From: HGM05232 sp964646495
GTDB lineage: Bacteria > Bacteroidota > Bacteroidia > Bacteroidales > Muribaculaceae
Direction of reading: 5' to 3'
DNA: 14,225 nucleotides
Assembly (NCBI GenBank): GCA_964646495.1
Contig: CAZYEO010000062.1
Location: 1-14,225, forward strand
Shown here: positions 1-7,405 of the stretch, piece by piece
How the letters are laid out: each line of letters begins with the position of its first letter
Position numbering within the stretch: position 1 is the first letter of the stretch
Notes under the pieces: generated by a model
Databases searched by the model: none
Told to the model about the DNA's origin: nothing
Seen by the model: only the letters and a program-made list of their open reading frames with translations
Translations under genes and position numbers: made by a program

Positions 1-699
1 ATTAAAAAGAGTACTCTTGAGAAGGTCATTAGTGAAGACCTTGCAGAAATATGGGCAATATTAAAACCAGATGAAAAACGTCTGATAGTAGATAATTTTG
101 TAATCCATAATTTTAAAAAGAATCAAATAATTTACGCCGAGAACGAAACACCTGAATTTTTATGGTGTTTACTCAAGGGTAAAGTAAAAATGTTTAAAGA
201 TGGTATAGGTGGTCGGCAACAAATATTGCGACTATATCGCCCTATTCAATATTTCGGTTATCGTGCATATTTTGCCAATGAACCATACGTATCAAGTGCA
301 GCAGCTTTTGAAGTTTCGACACTTGGAGCACTTCCTATGACATTAGTCACGGATATAATAAATCAAAACAAGGCTTTATCATGGTTTTTCATCCATGAAT
401 TATCACGTCATCTCGGAGGATCTGACACTAAAATAGTAAATCTTACACAAAAACATATTCGCGGACGGTTGGCAGAAGCGCTTACATTGCTGATAGATAA
501 TTATGGGTTTGAAGATGATGGCGAAACACTAAATATCTACATGGCACGTGAAGATATTGCCAATCTATCCAATATGACTACATCCAATGCTATCCGCACG
601 CTATCGAGTTTTGTTACGGAAGAAATTCTTATTGTTGACGGTCGTCGTATTAAAATCATTAATGAAGCTTTATTGAGAAAGATAAGCAAATTTGGATAA
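1..699 (+). CDS. CRP/FNR-family transcriptional regulator (5' end cut by window)
   Basis: The frame is open from base 1 to the TAA at 697-699, giving 232 residues; the real start lies just outside the window. The first in-frame ATG (190) is inside the sensor domain, so it is not the start. Residues about 30-120 form a cyclic-nucleotide-binding-like beta roll, with the family's KG.V glycine pattern (KGKVKMFKD) and an FG turn at 85-86. A long helix follows, then a winged helix at about 181-222 (MAREDIANLSNMTTSNAIRTL), the CRP-type DNA-recognition unit. In E. coli CRP the pocket reads FGELA...PRAA with Glu and Arg contacting cAMP; here it reads FGYRA...YVSS, so cAMP binding is doubtful. There are no cysteines placed for an FNR iron-sulfur cluster in the visible part. 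The ligand and target genes are unknown. It precedes the DUF4924 gene by 47 nt on the same strand and might or might not share its transcript. Confidence 0.85.
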   Translation: MKKSTLEKVISEDLAEIWAILKPDEKRLIVDNFVIHNFKKNQIIYAENETPEFLWCLLKGKVKMFKDGIGGRQQILRLYRPIQYFGYRAYFANEPYVSSAAAFEVSTLGALPMTLVTDIINQNKALSWFFIHELSRHLGGSDTKIVNLTQKHIRGRLAEALTLLIDNYGFEDDGETLNIYMAREDIANLSNMTTSNAIRTLSSFVTEEILIVDGRRIKIINEALLRKISKFG

Positions 700-746
700 C
701 AACCTTAGAGCCATAAGCGTTATTTATCCAATAAAAGACACTACTC

Positions 747-1298
747 ATGATTATAGCAAAACAAAAAAAAGAAGAGAATATTGCTGAATATCTTTTATAT
801 ATGTGGCAGATAGAGGATATTATCCGTGCATATAAATTGGATATCGACAAAATATCTAAAGATGTAATATCTAAATATGATATTGCAGAGGAAACAAGCA
901 AGGAAATTCGTGAATGGTATGAATCGTTGATTGAGATGATGAGGGTTGAAAATATTGTTGACAATGGACATCTTCAAATCAATAATAATGTGATAATTAA
1001 TCTCACAGAGTTACATCTCGAGCTGCTGAAATCACCGAAATTCACTGAATACAACGCAGAGTTTTATCGCACTCTCCCATTTGTGGTGGAGCTTAGAGCC
1101 AAAGCGGGCGAAAACAAAGTAGGTGAAATAGAAACTTGTTTTAATGCATTATACGGAATGTTATTGCTAAAATTACAAGGAAAAGAAATATCACCTGATA
1201 CGGCGATTGCAATCAAGCAGATATCTAAATTTATAGCCACTCTATCTGCATTATACAAAAAGAACAAGGAAACTCCATTGTTTGATAATAAAGATTGA
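747..1298 (+). CDS. DUF4924 family protein, function unknown
   Basis: This 183-residue protein is recognised as the Bacteroidales DUF4924 family from its N-terminus (MIIAKQKKEENIAEYLLYMW) and the segment IEDIIRAYKLDID. No catalytic motif, signal peptide or membrane segment is visible. The sequence is rich in Leu, Ile, Glu and Lys and looks almost wholly alpha-helical, so a soluble cytoplasmic helical bundle is likely. The ATG at 747 has no strong ribosome-binding site, as is usual in Bacteroidota. The gene ends 4 nt before the rfbD start, which is followed 9 nt later by prfC, so the three are probably co-transcribed. I recall this neighbourhood recurring in Bacteroides genomes, which hints at a conserved but undefined role. 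Family assignment is fairly sure; function is unknown. Confidence 0.88.
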   Translation: MIIAKQKKEENIAEYLLYMWQIEDIIRAYKLDIDKISKDVISKYDIAEETSKEIREWYESLIEMMRVENIVDNGHLQINNNVIINLTELHLELLKSPKFTEYNAEFYRTLPFVVELRAKAGENKVGEIETCFNALYGMLLLKLQGKEISPDTAIAIKQISKFIATLSALYKKNKETPLFDNKD

Positions 1299-1302
1299 GA
1301 TC

Positions 1303-2175
1303 ATGGCAAAAAATATCCTTATAACCGGAGCGCACGGACAACTTGGGAACGAAATCCAAAATGTACTGCAACCCGATGGTGAATTTAAGCTTTTTTCGAC
1401 TGATGTTGAAACCCTTGATATTACCGACCTACAAGCAATTGATAAATTCATAACTGATAATGCTATTGACATTGTAGTAAATTGTGCTGCCTACACTGCC
1501 GTGGATAAGGCTGAGGAAGATACGGAATTGTGCCATAAATTAAATTCACTGGCGGTTGAAAACATTGCAAATGCTGCAAAAAATAATAATGCCAAAGTAA
1601 TACATATATCTACAGATTATGTATTTGACGGCACTAATTATATGCCCTATATCGAAACGGATATTCCTAACCCTAATTCTGTGTACGGATCATCCAAATT
1701 GAAAGGAGAAATTAAATTAATGGAAATTCTACCCTCGTCAATAATAATACGCACAGCGTGGCTTTATTCTCCATATGGTAATAATTTCGTAAAGACAATG
1801 CTTCGCTTAGGGCAAGAAAAAAATTCGCTCAGTGTAGTATGCGACCAAATCGGAACCCCAACTTATGCTCATGATTTGGCTATAGCTATAGCGAGTATCT
1901 TGAAAAGTAATGATTGGAAAAATGGTGTTTATCATTTTTCAAACGAAGGTGCAACATCATGGTACGATTTTACGAAAGCAATACATCGTATTGCAGGCAT
2001 AACAACGTGCGAAGTTCAACCTGTATCAAGCGATAAATATCCAACAAAGGCAAAACGACCATTTTACAGTGTACTAAATAAAGAAAAAATTAAATCCTCG
2101 TTCAACATCACGATTCCTTACTGGGAAGAGAGCTTGGATAAATGTATTAAAATATTAGAACAACAAAATCGATAA
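1303..2175 (+). CDS. rfbD: dTDP-4-dehydrorhamnose reductase
   Basis: This enzyme makes the last step of dTDP-L-rhamnose synthesis, the NAD(P)H-dependent reduction of dTDP-4-dehydro-L-rhamnose, supplying rhamnose for surface polysaccharides. It is a 290-residue extended short-chain dehydrogenase, the normal family length. The Rossmann motif GAHGQLG is at 9-15, NCAAYTAVDKAE in the N-terminal half, and the catalytic set is STDYVFDG (T104) with Y128 and K132 in VYGSSKLKGE. I start at the ATG at 1303 (MAKNILITG), because family members begin just before the Rossmann strand. An in-frame ATG at 1282 would add seven residues inside the DUF4924 gene. The gene sits 4 nt after DUF4924 and 9 nt before prfC, with no rfbA, rfbB or rfbC in the window, so those partners must be elsewhere. 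Confidence 0.94.
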   Translation: MAKNILITGAHGQLGNEIQNVLQPDGEFKLFSTDVETLDITDLQAIDKFITDNAIDIVVNCAAYTAVDKAEEDTELCHKLNSLAVENIANAAKNNNAKVIHISTDYVFDGTNYMPYIETDIPNPNSVYGSSKLKGEIKLMEILPSSIIIRTAWLYSPYGNNFVKTMLRLGQEKNSLSVVCDQIGTPTYAHDLAIAIASILKSNDWKNGVYHFSNEGATSWYDFTKAIHRIAGITTCEVQPVSSDKYPTKAKRPFYSVLNKEKIKSSFNITIPYWEESLDKCIKILEQQNR

Positions 2176-2184
2176 AGATAAAAC

Positions 2185-3765
2185 GTGGCAAATATACAAA
2201 ACGAAATAGATCGACGCAGAACATTTGCGATTATCAGTCACCCGGATGCGGGAAAAACAACACTTACAGAGAAATTACTGCTATTTGGTGGAGCTATTCA
2301 TGTGGCTGGAGCTGTAAAATCCAACAAAATAAAAAAAACGGCTACATCCGACTGGATGGAGATAGAAAAACAACGCGGTATATCTGTTGCCACATCCGTA
2401 ATGGGATTCAATTATGGAGATTATATGATTAACATTCTCGATACTCCGGGTCACCAAGACTTTGCAGAAGATACTTATCGCACACTCACTGCAGTGGATA
2501 GTGTAATTATCGTTGTCGATGTGGCTAAAGGGGTAGAGATGCAAACACGGAAATTAATGGAAGTGTGTCGCATGCGTAACACTCCTGTTATTATTTTTGT
2601 AAATAAGCTTGACCGTGAAGGGCGAGATCCATTTGATATTCTCGACGAATTGGAGGCTGAACTCCAAATAAAAGTGCGCCCACTTAGCTGGCCTATTAAT
2701 ATCGGTGCAAAGTTTAAGGGGGTGTATAATATATTTGAGAAGAGCCTTGATTTATTCACACCTAACAAGCAGAAAATAACAGAACGCGTAGAAATCACAG
2801 ATTTATCCGATACATTAATCGATGAAAATGTAGGTGAAGTTGATGCAGCTAAATTACGTGAAGATATAGAATTGATTGATGGAGTATATCCTGATTTTGA
2901 TGATACTGCTTACTTAAGAGGTGAAGTAGCTCCGGTATTTTTCGGATCGGCTTTAAACACTTTTGGGGTCAAAGAACTTCTTGATTGTTTTGTAAAAATA
3001 GCACCGGCTCCACGACCGGTGAAAGCAGTGGAAAGAATCGTGAAGCCTGAAGAAGATCAATTTACAGGATTTGTATTCAAAATACATGCCAATATGGATC
3101 CTAACCATCGTAGTTGTATTGCGTTTGTAAAAGTATGTAGTGGGTGTTTTGAACGAAATGCAAACTATAAGCATATACGTAGCAATAAAATGATGCGTTT
3201 TTCGGCTCCGACAGCTTTTATGGCTCAAAAAAAATCTATTCTCGACGAAGCATATCCCGGAGATATAGTAGGATTACCCGATACCGGAAATTTCAAAATC
3301 GGCGACACTCTTACTGGTGGGGAGCAATTACATTTCAAAGGACTACCGAGTTTCTCGCCTGAAATGTTCAAATATATTGAGAACACCGACCCAATGAAAA
3401 CCAAACAGCTAAATAAGGGTATCGAACAGCTCATGGATGAAGGTGTGGCACAGCTATTTACCAATCAATTCAACGGTAGAAAGATTATCGGAACTGTGGG
3501 GCAATTGCAATTTGAAGTTATTCAATATCGACTATTACACGAGTATGGAGCACAATGTCGATGGGAACCGATCAGTCTGTATAAGGCATGTTGGATTGAA
3601 AGCGATGATGCCGCAGCACTCGATGCATTCAAAAAACGCAAGCATCAATTTATGGCAATCGACAGAGAAGGACGTGATGTATTTCTCGCCGACTCAAATT
3701 ATGTGTTGCAAATGGCTCAAGCCGATTTTCCAAAGATAAAATTTCATTTTACCTCAGAATTTTAA
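2185..3765 (+). CDS. prfC: peptide chain release factor 3
   Basis: RF3 is the translational GTPase that removes RF1 or RF2 from the ribosome after peptide release. The 526 residues match the usual length. GTPase motifs are in order: G1 SHPDAGKTT (18-26), the G2 region EKQRGISVATS (61-71), G3 DTPGHQDF (86-93) and G4 NKLD (140-143). Beta-barrel domain II and the RF3-specific C-terminal domain follow, with conserved stretches such as FTGFVFKIHANMDP, VGQLQFEVIQYRL and the FLADS segment near the end. The start is a GTG at 2185; the next in-frame Met is residue 58, well inside the GTPase domain, so GTG is the only reasonable start. The gene is last in the plus-strand run and is closed by the hairpin at 3776-3827. 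EF-G and EF-Tu are ruled out by the RF3-specific N-terminus and C-terminus. Confidence 0.97.
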   Translation: MANIQNEIDRRRTFAIISHPDAGKTTLTEKLLLFGGAIHVAGAVKSNKIKKTATSDWMEIEKQRGISVATSVMGFNYGDYMINILDTPGHQDFAEDTYRTLTAVDSVIIVVDVAKGVEMQTRKLMEVCRMRNTPVIIFVNKLDREGRDPFDILDELEAELQIKVRPLSWPINIGAKFKGVYNIFEKSLDLFTPNKQKITERVEITDLSDTLIDENVGEVDAAKLREDIELIDGVYPDFDDTAYLRGEVAPVFFGSALNTFGVKELLDCFVKIAPAPRPVKAVERIVKPEEDQFTGFVFKIHANMDPNHRSCIAFVKVCSGCFERNANYKHIRSNKMMRFSAPTAFMAQKKSILDEAYPGDIVGLPDTGNFKIGDTLTGGEQLHFKGLPSFSPEMFKYIENTDPMKTKQLNKGIEQLMDEGVAQLFTNQFNGRKIIGTVGQLQFEVIQYRLLHEYGAQCRWEPISLYKACWIESDDAAALDAFKKRKHQFMAIDREGRDVFLADSNYVLQMAQADFPKIKFHFTSEF

Positions 3766-3775
3766 TTTCCTTATT

Positions 3776-3827
3776 AATAAAATACGAAAGGCGCAGAATC
3801 TAATTCATGCGCCTTTCGTATTTTATT
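3776..3827. terminator. bidirectional intrinsic terminator, prfC / feoB
   Basis: The arms 3776-3795 and 3808-3827 are exact reverse complements over 20 bp. The core AAAGGCGCA / TGCGCCTTT is GC-richer, and the outer part is A/T-rich. The loop can fold further (GAAT 3796-3799 with ATTC 3803-3806) leaving one unpaired A at 3807. The outer arms supply a U-rich 3' side in both directions. It lies 10 nt after the prfC stop and 28 nt beyond the feoB stop, as expected of a terminator shared by convergent genes. Confidence 0.9.
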
Positions 3828-3855
3828 GAAAAGATCAGTATTATTTAAATACTAA

Positions 3856-6252
3856 TCATATTAATAAGCTACCAATTTGATACACAATAAATGACATTAT
3901 CCACGCCACACCGGTGTTATATACTACTGAAAATGCACCGTATTTCCAACTCCCTGATTCTTTTACTATTGCAGTAATTGTGGCTATACATGGGAAATAT
4001 AATAGAACAAATACCATAAAACTAAGAGCTTGCAAAGGGGTAATCGGAGGTTCGCCGGTTTGAGCATTGACAGCAGAAAGTCTATCGCTCAACGGCTCAT
4101 TTTCATCTGCGGAATTACCCGGATATAATACTCCGAGCGTAGATACTACAATCTCTTTAGCAGTAGTTCCCGATATTATTGCTATCGACATCTTCCAATT
4201 CATTCCAATAGGCTCCACTATCGGAGTTACAAACTTCCCTATCCTGGCCAAATATGAATTTTGCTCATGCTCCATAATCTCTGTTGTAGTCATTTGTTCC
4301 TCTGATTTTTGAATATCACGAGGAAAATAGCTCAACATCCATATTACCAAACTACCTACTAATATTATCCCCCCCATTTTACGAATATACTGCTCCCCTT
4401 TGCTCCACATGTGACGTATCGATGATTTCATTGTGGGAATACGGTAAGGTGGCAATTCCATCACAAATGGTGTTTCATCTTTATTAAAATAGAATTTGCG
4501 AAGTAATTTTGCTGTTATTATAGCTATTATTATTCCTAATAAATAAAGAGCCAGAAAAATCAATGATGAATGATTTGGAAAAAATGTACCTACCAATAAT
4601 ATATAAATCGGCAGACGAGCACTACACGACATAAATGGATTTATTAGCATCGTAATAATTCTACTGCTTTTGCTCTCTATGGTTCTTGTAGCCATTATAG
4701 CAGGCACATTACAACCGAATCCCATTATCAAAGGTATGAATGATTTGCCGTGGAGTCCTATTTTATGCATTATTTTATCCATAATGAACGCTGCCCGCGC
4801 CATATACCCGGAATCCTCCATGAATGAAATAAAAAAATATAGTATCAATATATTGGGCAAAAATACTATTACTCCACCTACACCACCAATAATCCCATCA
4901 ATGAGCATATCTTTAATAGGTCCCGGAGCCATATATGCACGCAATAATTCGGAAATCCACCCTACTCCATTCTCAATCCATTCCATTGGGTAAGCACCTA
5001 CCTCAAATGTAGCCCAAAACATAAACCACATTATAAATAAGAATATCGGAAATCCAAGAAGTTTATGAGTCACAATCGTATCTACTATTTTTGTAGTGTC
5101 TATTGGTTGTGTTTCGGGCTCTACCATTGTTTCTCTCAAAGCACCCGCAATAAATCCATATTTTTCGCTTGCTACAGCAGATGTTATATCCTCGTGCCTA
5201 TCAATCTCAAACTGTTTCACTAATTTGTCGCGCAATATTATCCATTGAGAATATGCAGGAATATTGCTTAAAAGGGATTCAACCTCTTTATCTTTTTCTA
5301 ATAATTTTATTGCCAAATATCTCGGCGAAAAAGGAGGCAGAAGTGAAACATCCTTTTTTAATTCATCTTTAAGAATTTTGATTGATTCTTCGAGTTCATT
5401 CCCAAGATTTACATGCACATGGCGCACCATATCATGTTCATCTTCATATACTTTTATAATGGCATCAAAAAGCTCATTTATCCCTTCTCCGTTGCGCGAC
5501 ACCGTGGGGACAATGGGAACGCCAATCATCTTACCCAATGTAGTATAATCTACCTTAACCCCACTTTTTTCCAATTCATCATACATATTAAGGGCAATTA
5601 CCATGCTTCGATCCATGTCTATAAGCTCGGTTGTGAGATAAAGATTCCGTTCAAGATTGCTTGACACCACTACATTAACGATAACGTCTGGTATTTCATC
5701 CTTCAAATAACGTCTCACATATAATTCCTCAGGGGAATACGCCGAAAGTGAATATGTGCCGGGTAGATCAACTATATTAAATTTAAATCCCTTATAATCA
5801 AAATGTCCTAATTTTGCGTCTACCGTCACCCCACTGTAATTACCTACATGTTCATGGGAACCGCTGGCAAAATTAAACATGGATGTTTTGCCACAATTAG
5901 GATTTCCAATTAGAGCTACATTTATTGTACGACGTTCTGCATCTATATTGGTTCCCGGAATCGAATCTACATCGCGTATTGTATTGGTATGTGCAGTATC
6001 TAAATATGATGTTTCATCCATCACTCTCACTACCTCAATCTGCGCTGCCTCATTGCGGCGGAGAGAAACTTCGTAGTCAAGAATCTTATATTTTATAGGA
6101 TCATGAAGAGGTGCATTCATTTCCACCTTTACTTCTTTCCCCTTCACAAATCCCATTTCCATAACGCGTCGTCTAAACGCTCCATAGCCAAGGATTTTTA
6201 TTATTATAGCAGATTCTCCGGTTTTAATATCCGAAAGTCGTAACCTCTCCAT
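3856..6252 (-). CDS. feoB: ferrous iron transporter, FeoA-FeoB fusion
   Basis: This inner-membrane Fe(II) transporter is 798 residues from the ATG at 6252. Residues about 1-75 are a FeoA-type SH3-like domain (MERLRLSDIKTGESA ... DYEVSLRR), which is a separate protein in E. coli but commonly fused in Bacteroidota. The G-protein domain follows: G1 GNPNCGKTS (116-124), the G2 region GNYSGVTVD, G3 DLPGTYS (162-168) and G4 NMYDE (212-216). A helical spacer leads to a membrane half starting near residue 390, with roughly eight to nine hydrophobic segments and the two Gate-like regions, including GFGCNVPAI and MSCSARLPIYIL, whose cysteines are conserved in the family. A TTG six bases upstream (6258) is a possible but less likely start. 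It lies downstream of menE on the same strand, separated by 112 nt that hold a putative promoter and a palindrome. Confidence 0.96.
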   Translation of the reverse strand: MERLRLSDIKTGESAIIIKILGYGAFRRRVMEMGFVKGKEVKVEMNAPLHDPIKYKILDYEVSLRRNEAAQIEVVRVMDETSYLDTAHTNTIRDVDSIPGTNIDAERRTINVALIGNPNCGKTSMFNFASGSHEHVGNYSGVTVDAKLGHFDYKGFKFNIVDLPGTYSLSAYSPEELYVRRYLKDEIPDVIVNVVVSSNLERNLYLTTELIDMDRSMVIALNMYDELEKSGVKVDYTTLGKMIGVPIVPTVSRNGEGINELFDAIIKVYEDEHDMVRHVHVNLGNELEESIKILKDELKKDVSLLPPFSPRYLAIKLLEKDKEVESLLSNIPAYSQWIILRDKLVKQFEIDRHEDITSAVASEKYGFIAGALRETMVEPETQPIDTTKIVDTIVTHKLLGFPIFLFIMWFMFWATFEVGAYPMEWIENGVGWISELLRAYMAPGPIKDMLIDGIIGGVGGVIVFLPNILILYFFISFMEDSGYMARAAFIMDKIMHKIGLHGKSFIPLIMGFGCNVPAIMATRTIESKSSRIITMLINPFMSCSARLPIYILLVGTFFPNHSSLIFLALYLLGIIIAIITAKLLRKFYFNKDETPFVMELPPYRIPTMKSSIRHMWSKGEQYIRKMGGIILVGSLVIWMLSYFPRDIQKSEEQMTTTEIMEHEQNSYLARIGKFVTPIVEPIGMNWKMSIAIISGTTAKEIVVSTLGVLYPGNSADENEPLSDRLSAVNAQTGEPPITPLQALSFMVFVLLYFPCIATITAIVKESGSWKYGAFSVVYNTGVAWIMSFIVYQIGSLLI

Positions 6253-6273
6253 TTGCAAATTTTAATTATAGCA

Positions 6274-6304
6274 CAAAGGTGAGGAATTTAGCCGATTAAT
6301 CAAA
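6274..6304 (-). promoter_or_regulatory. putative feoB promoter, Bacteroidota type
   Basis: Read on the minus strand, TTTG (6304-6301) is followed after exactly 19 nt by CACCTTTG (6281-6274). This compares with the Bacteroides consensus TTTG-N19-21-TAnnTTTG: the -33 box and the TTTG of the -7 box are perfect, while the TA is CA. Transcription would begin near 6267, leaving a leader of about 14 nt before the ATG at 6252. TTTG is common in AT-rich DNA, so this is a prediction only. Confidence 0.42.
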
Positions 6305-6323
6305 ATATTATGCTCGCATTATT

Positions 6324-6342
6324 TATAATTAGTCTAAATAAA
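6324..6342. promoter_or_regulatory. palindrome upstream of feoB, possible metalloregulator site
   Basis: A perfect TTAG-T-CTAA palindrome at 6329-6337, centred on 6333, extends with further matched pairs (A6327/T6339, T6326/A6340, T6324/A6342). TTAG-N-CTAA is also the centre of the 19-bp DtxR/IdeR consensus (TWAGGTTAGSCTAACCTWA), but the outer GG/CC pairs are absent here. It sits about 20 nt upstream of the proposed -33 box of feoB, and feoB is a gene that iron regulators often control. The region is very AT-rich, so a chance palindrome is possible. Confidence 0.3.
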
Positions 6343-6364
6343 TAGTTTATTTAACATTTTATTT

Positions 6365-7405
6365 TTATAACTTTCTTATAACCTTCCCGGAATTTGTATA
6401 TGCAATTTTATTGATTGCAATCCATTTACGAGGAATAGAATACGATGGTAATAATAATTTCATTTTATCTATGAAATCGGTTCTTATCTCACCCTCTTTT
6501 TTATCCCCCTCTTTCAGCCCGGGATATTCAATAACAAGAATTACCTCTTCTCCCCATTTTTCTGATGATTGAGAAGATATAAAAAATTTACTTTTAGGAA
6601 TAAGATGAGCGATTTTGTGCTCTATCTCTTCGGGAAAAACTTTTATTCCTCCAGTATTTATCACATTATCATACCTCCCTTGCCATATGAATTGTGTAGG
6701 AGAAATAATATCTACCATATCATTGGTGGTATATATTTTTTCACTCAAATGCGGAGCTGAGATAACAAGACATCCCCTATCATCTGTGCTGAATGATACA
6801 TTATCAAGAGCTCTAAACGGTTCAACAGGTGATGTTATCTTTGCAAGAGCCACATGAGAGCATGTTTCGGTCATTCCATAGGTAGCATATGCATTAAGTC
6901 CCATATCGGCAATTCTACGTTCTATTCTCGACGACATTTTAGCGCCACCTATAATCATCGCCTTTATCAATGCCAATTTATGTGGATTATTGAAAAGATA
7001 ATTCAATTGAGATGGCACAAATGCTGCAATATCAATGCTTCTACCTTCATATTCGGCAAGAGGTGTATTTGAGGGTATTTCTTCAATTATAGATGCATTC
7101 AATTCTAAAGCCCTAACAATCATCATTTTCCCAGCTATGTATGTAGGGGAAAGTGAAAGATAAAATAGAGAATCGGATGAAAGTGAGAAAAATTTATTTG
7201 TCAATGCAGCTGATCGCCTCATATCCTCCTTAAGCAAATGAATCGCTTTTGGCTCACCGGTTGATCCCGATGTGTGAGCCACTATATATTTTTCCGAATC
7301 AACAAATGAGGCTATAAAGGTATAAAATTCCTTGGAGGCACATTTGCTTACATCCTCCAACGAACTGCATTTGCATCCGTTTACACTAAAATTTATATTT
7401 TCCAT
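6365..7405 (-). CDS. menE: o-succinylbenzoate-CoA ligase
   Basis: MenE adenylates o-succinylbenzoate and joins it to CoA, the step before MenB in menaquinone synthesis. It is an ANL-superfamily enzyme with the P-loop HTSGSTGEPK (44-53), the YGMTET motif (176-181), the hinge and C-domain region WQGRYDNVINTGGIKV (241-256), and the C-terminal catalytic lysine in TNSGKVIRKL (K341). At 346 residues it is shorter than E. coli-type MenE (about 450), because the N-terminal region before the P-loop is only about 40 residues; short forms are usual in Bacteroidales. I chose the ATG at 7405, which overlaps menC by 13 nt. An in-frame ATG at 7426 would add seven residues and lengthen the overlap to 34 nt. 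It is the last gene of the men operon. Confidence 0.92.
   Translation of the reverse strand: MENINFSVNGCKCSSLEDVSKCASKEFYTFIASFVDSEKYIVAHTSGSTGEPKAIHLLKEDMRRSAALTNKFFSLSSDSLFYLSLSPTYIAGKMMIVRALELNASIIEEIPSNTPLAEYEGRSIDIAAFVPSQLNYLFNNPHKLALIKAMIIGGAKMSSRIERRIADMGLNAYATYGMTETCSHVALAKITSPVEPFRALDNVSFSTDDRGCLVISAPHLSEKIYTTNDMVDIISPTQFIWQGRYDNVINTGGIKVFPEEIEHKIAHLIPKSKFFISSQSSEKWGEEVILVIEYPGLKEGDKKEGEIRTDFIDKMKLLLPSYSIPRKWIAINKIAYTNSGKVIRKL

Noticed and set aside
694..729. Inverted repeat GGATAA / TTATCC with an inner CTTA / TAAG after the CRP-like gene
   Set aside because: The arms are only 6 and 4 bp, AT-rich, and not followed by a T run, so neither a terminator nor an operator can be supported.
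1282..1302. Upstream ATG for rfbD, adding MIIKIEI
   Set aside because: It lies inside the DUF4924 gene and adds residues not expected before the Rossmann strand; the ATG at 1303 gives the usual N-terminus.
2475..2798. 107-codon open frame antisense to prfC
   Set aside because: It overlaps the intact RF3 GTPase domain and shows no recognisable domain.
6253..6258. TTG start for feoB, six bases before the ATG
   Set aside because: The ATG at 6252 is a stronger start codon and gives the usual short lead into the FeoA domain; no ribosome-binding site favours TTG.
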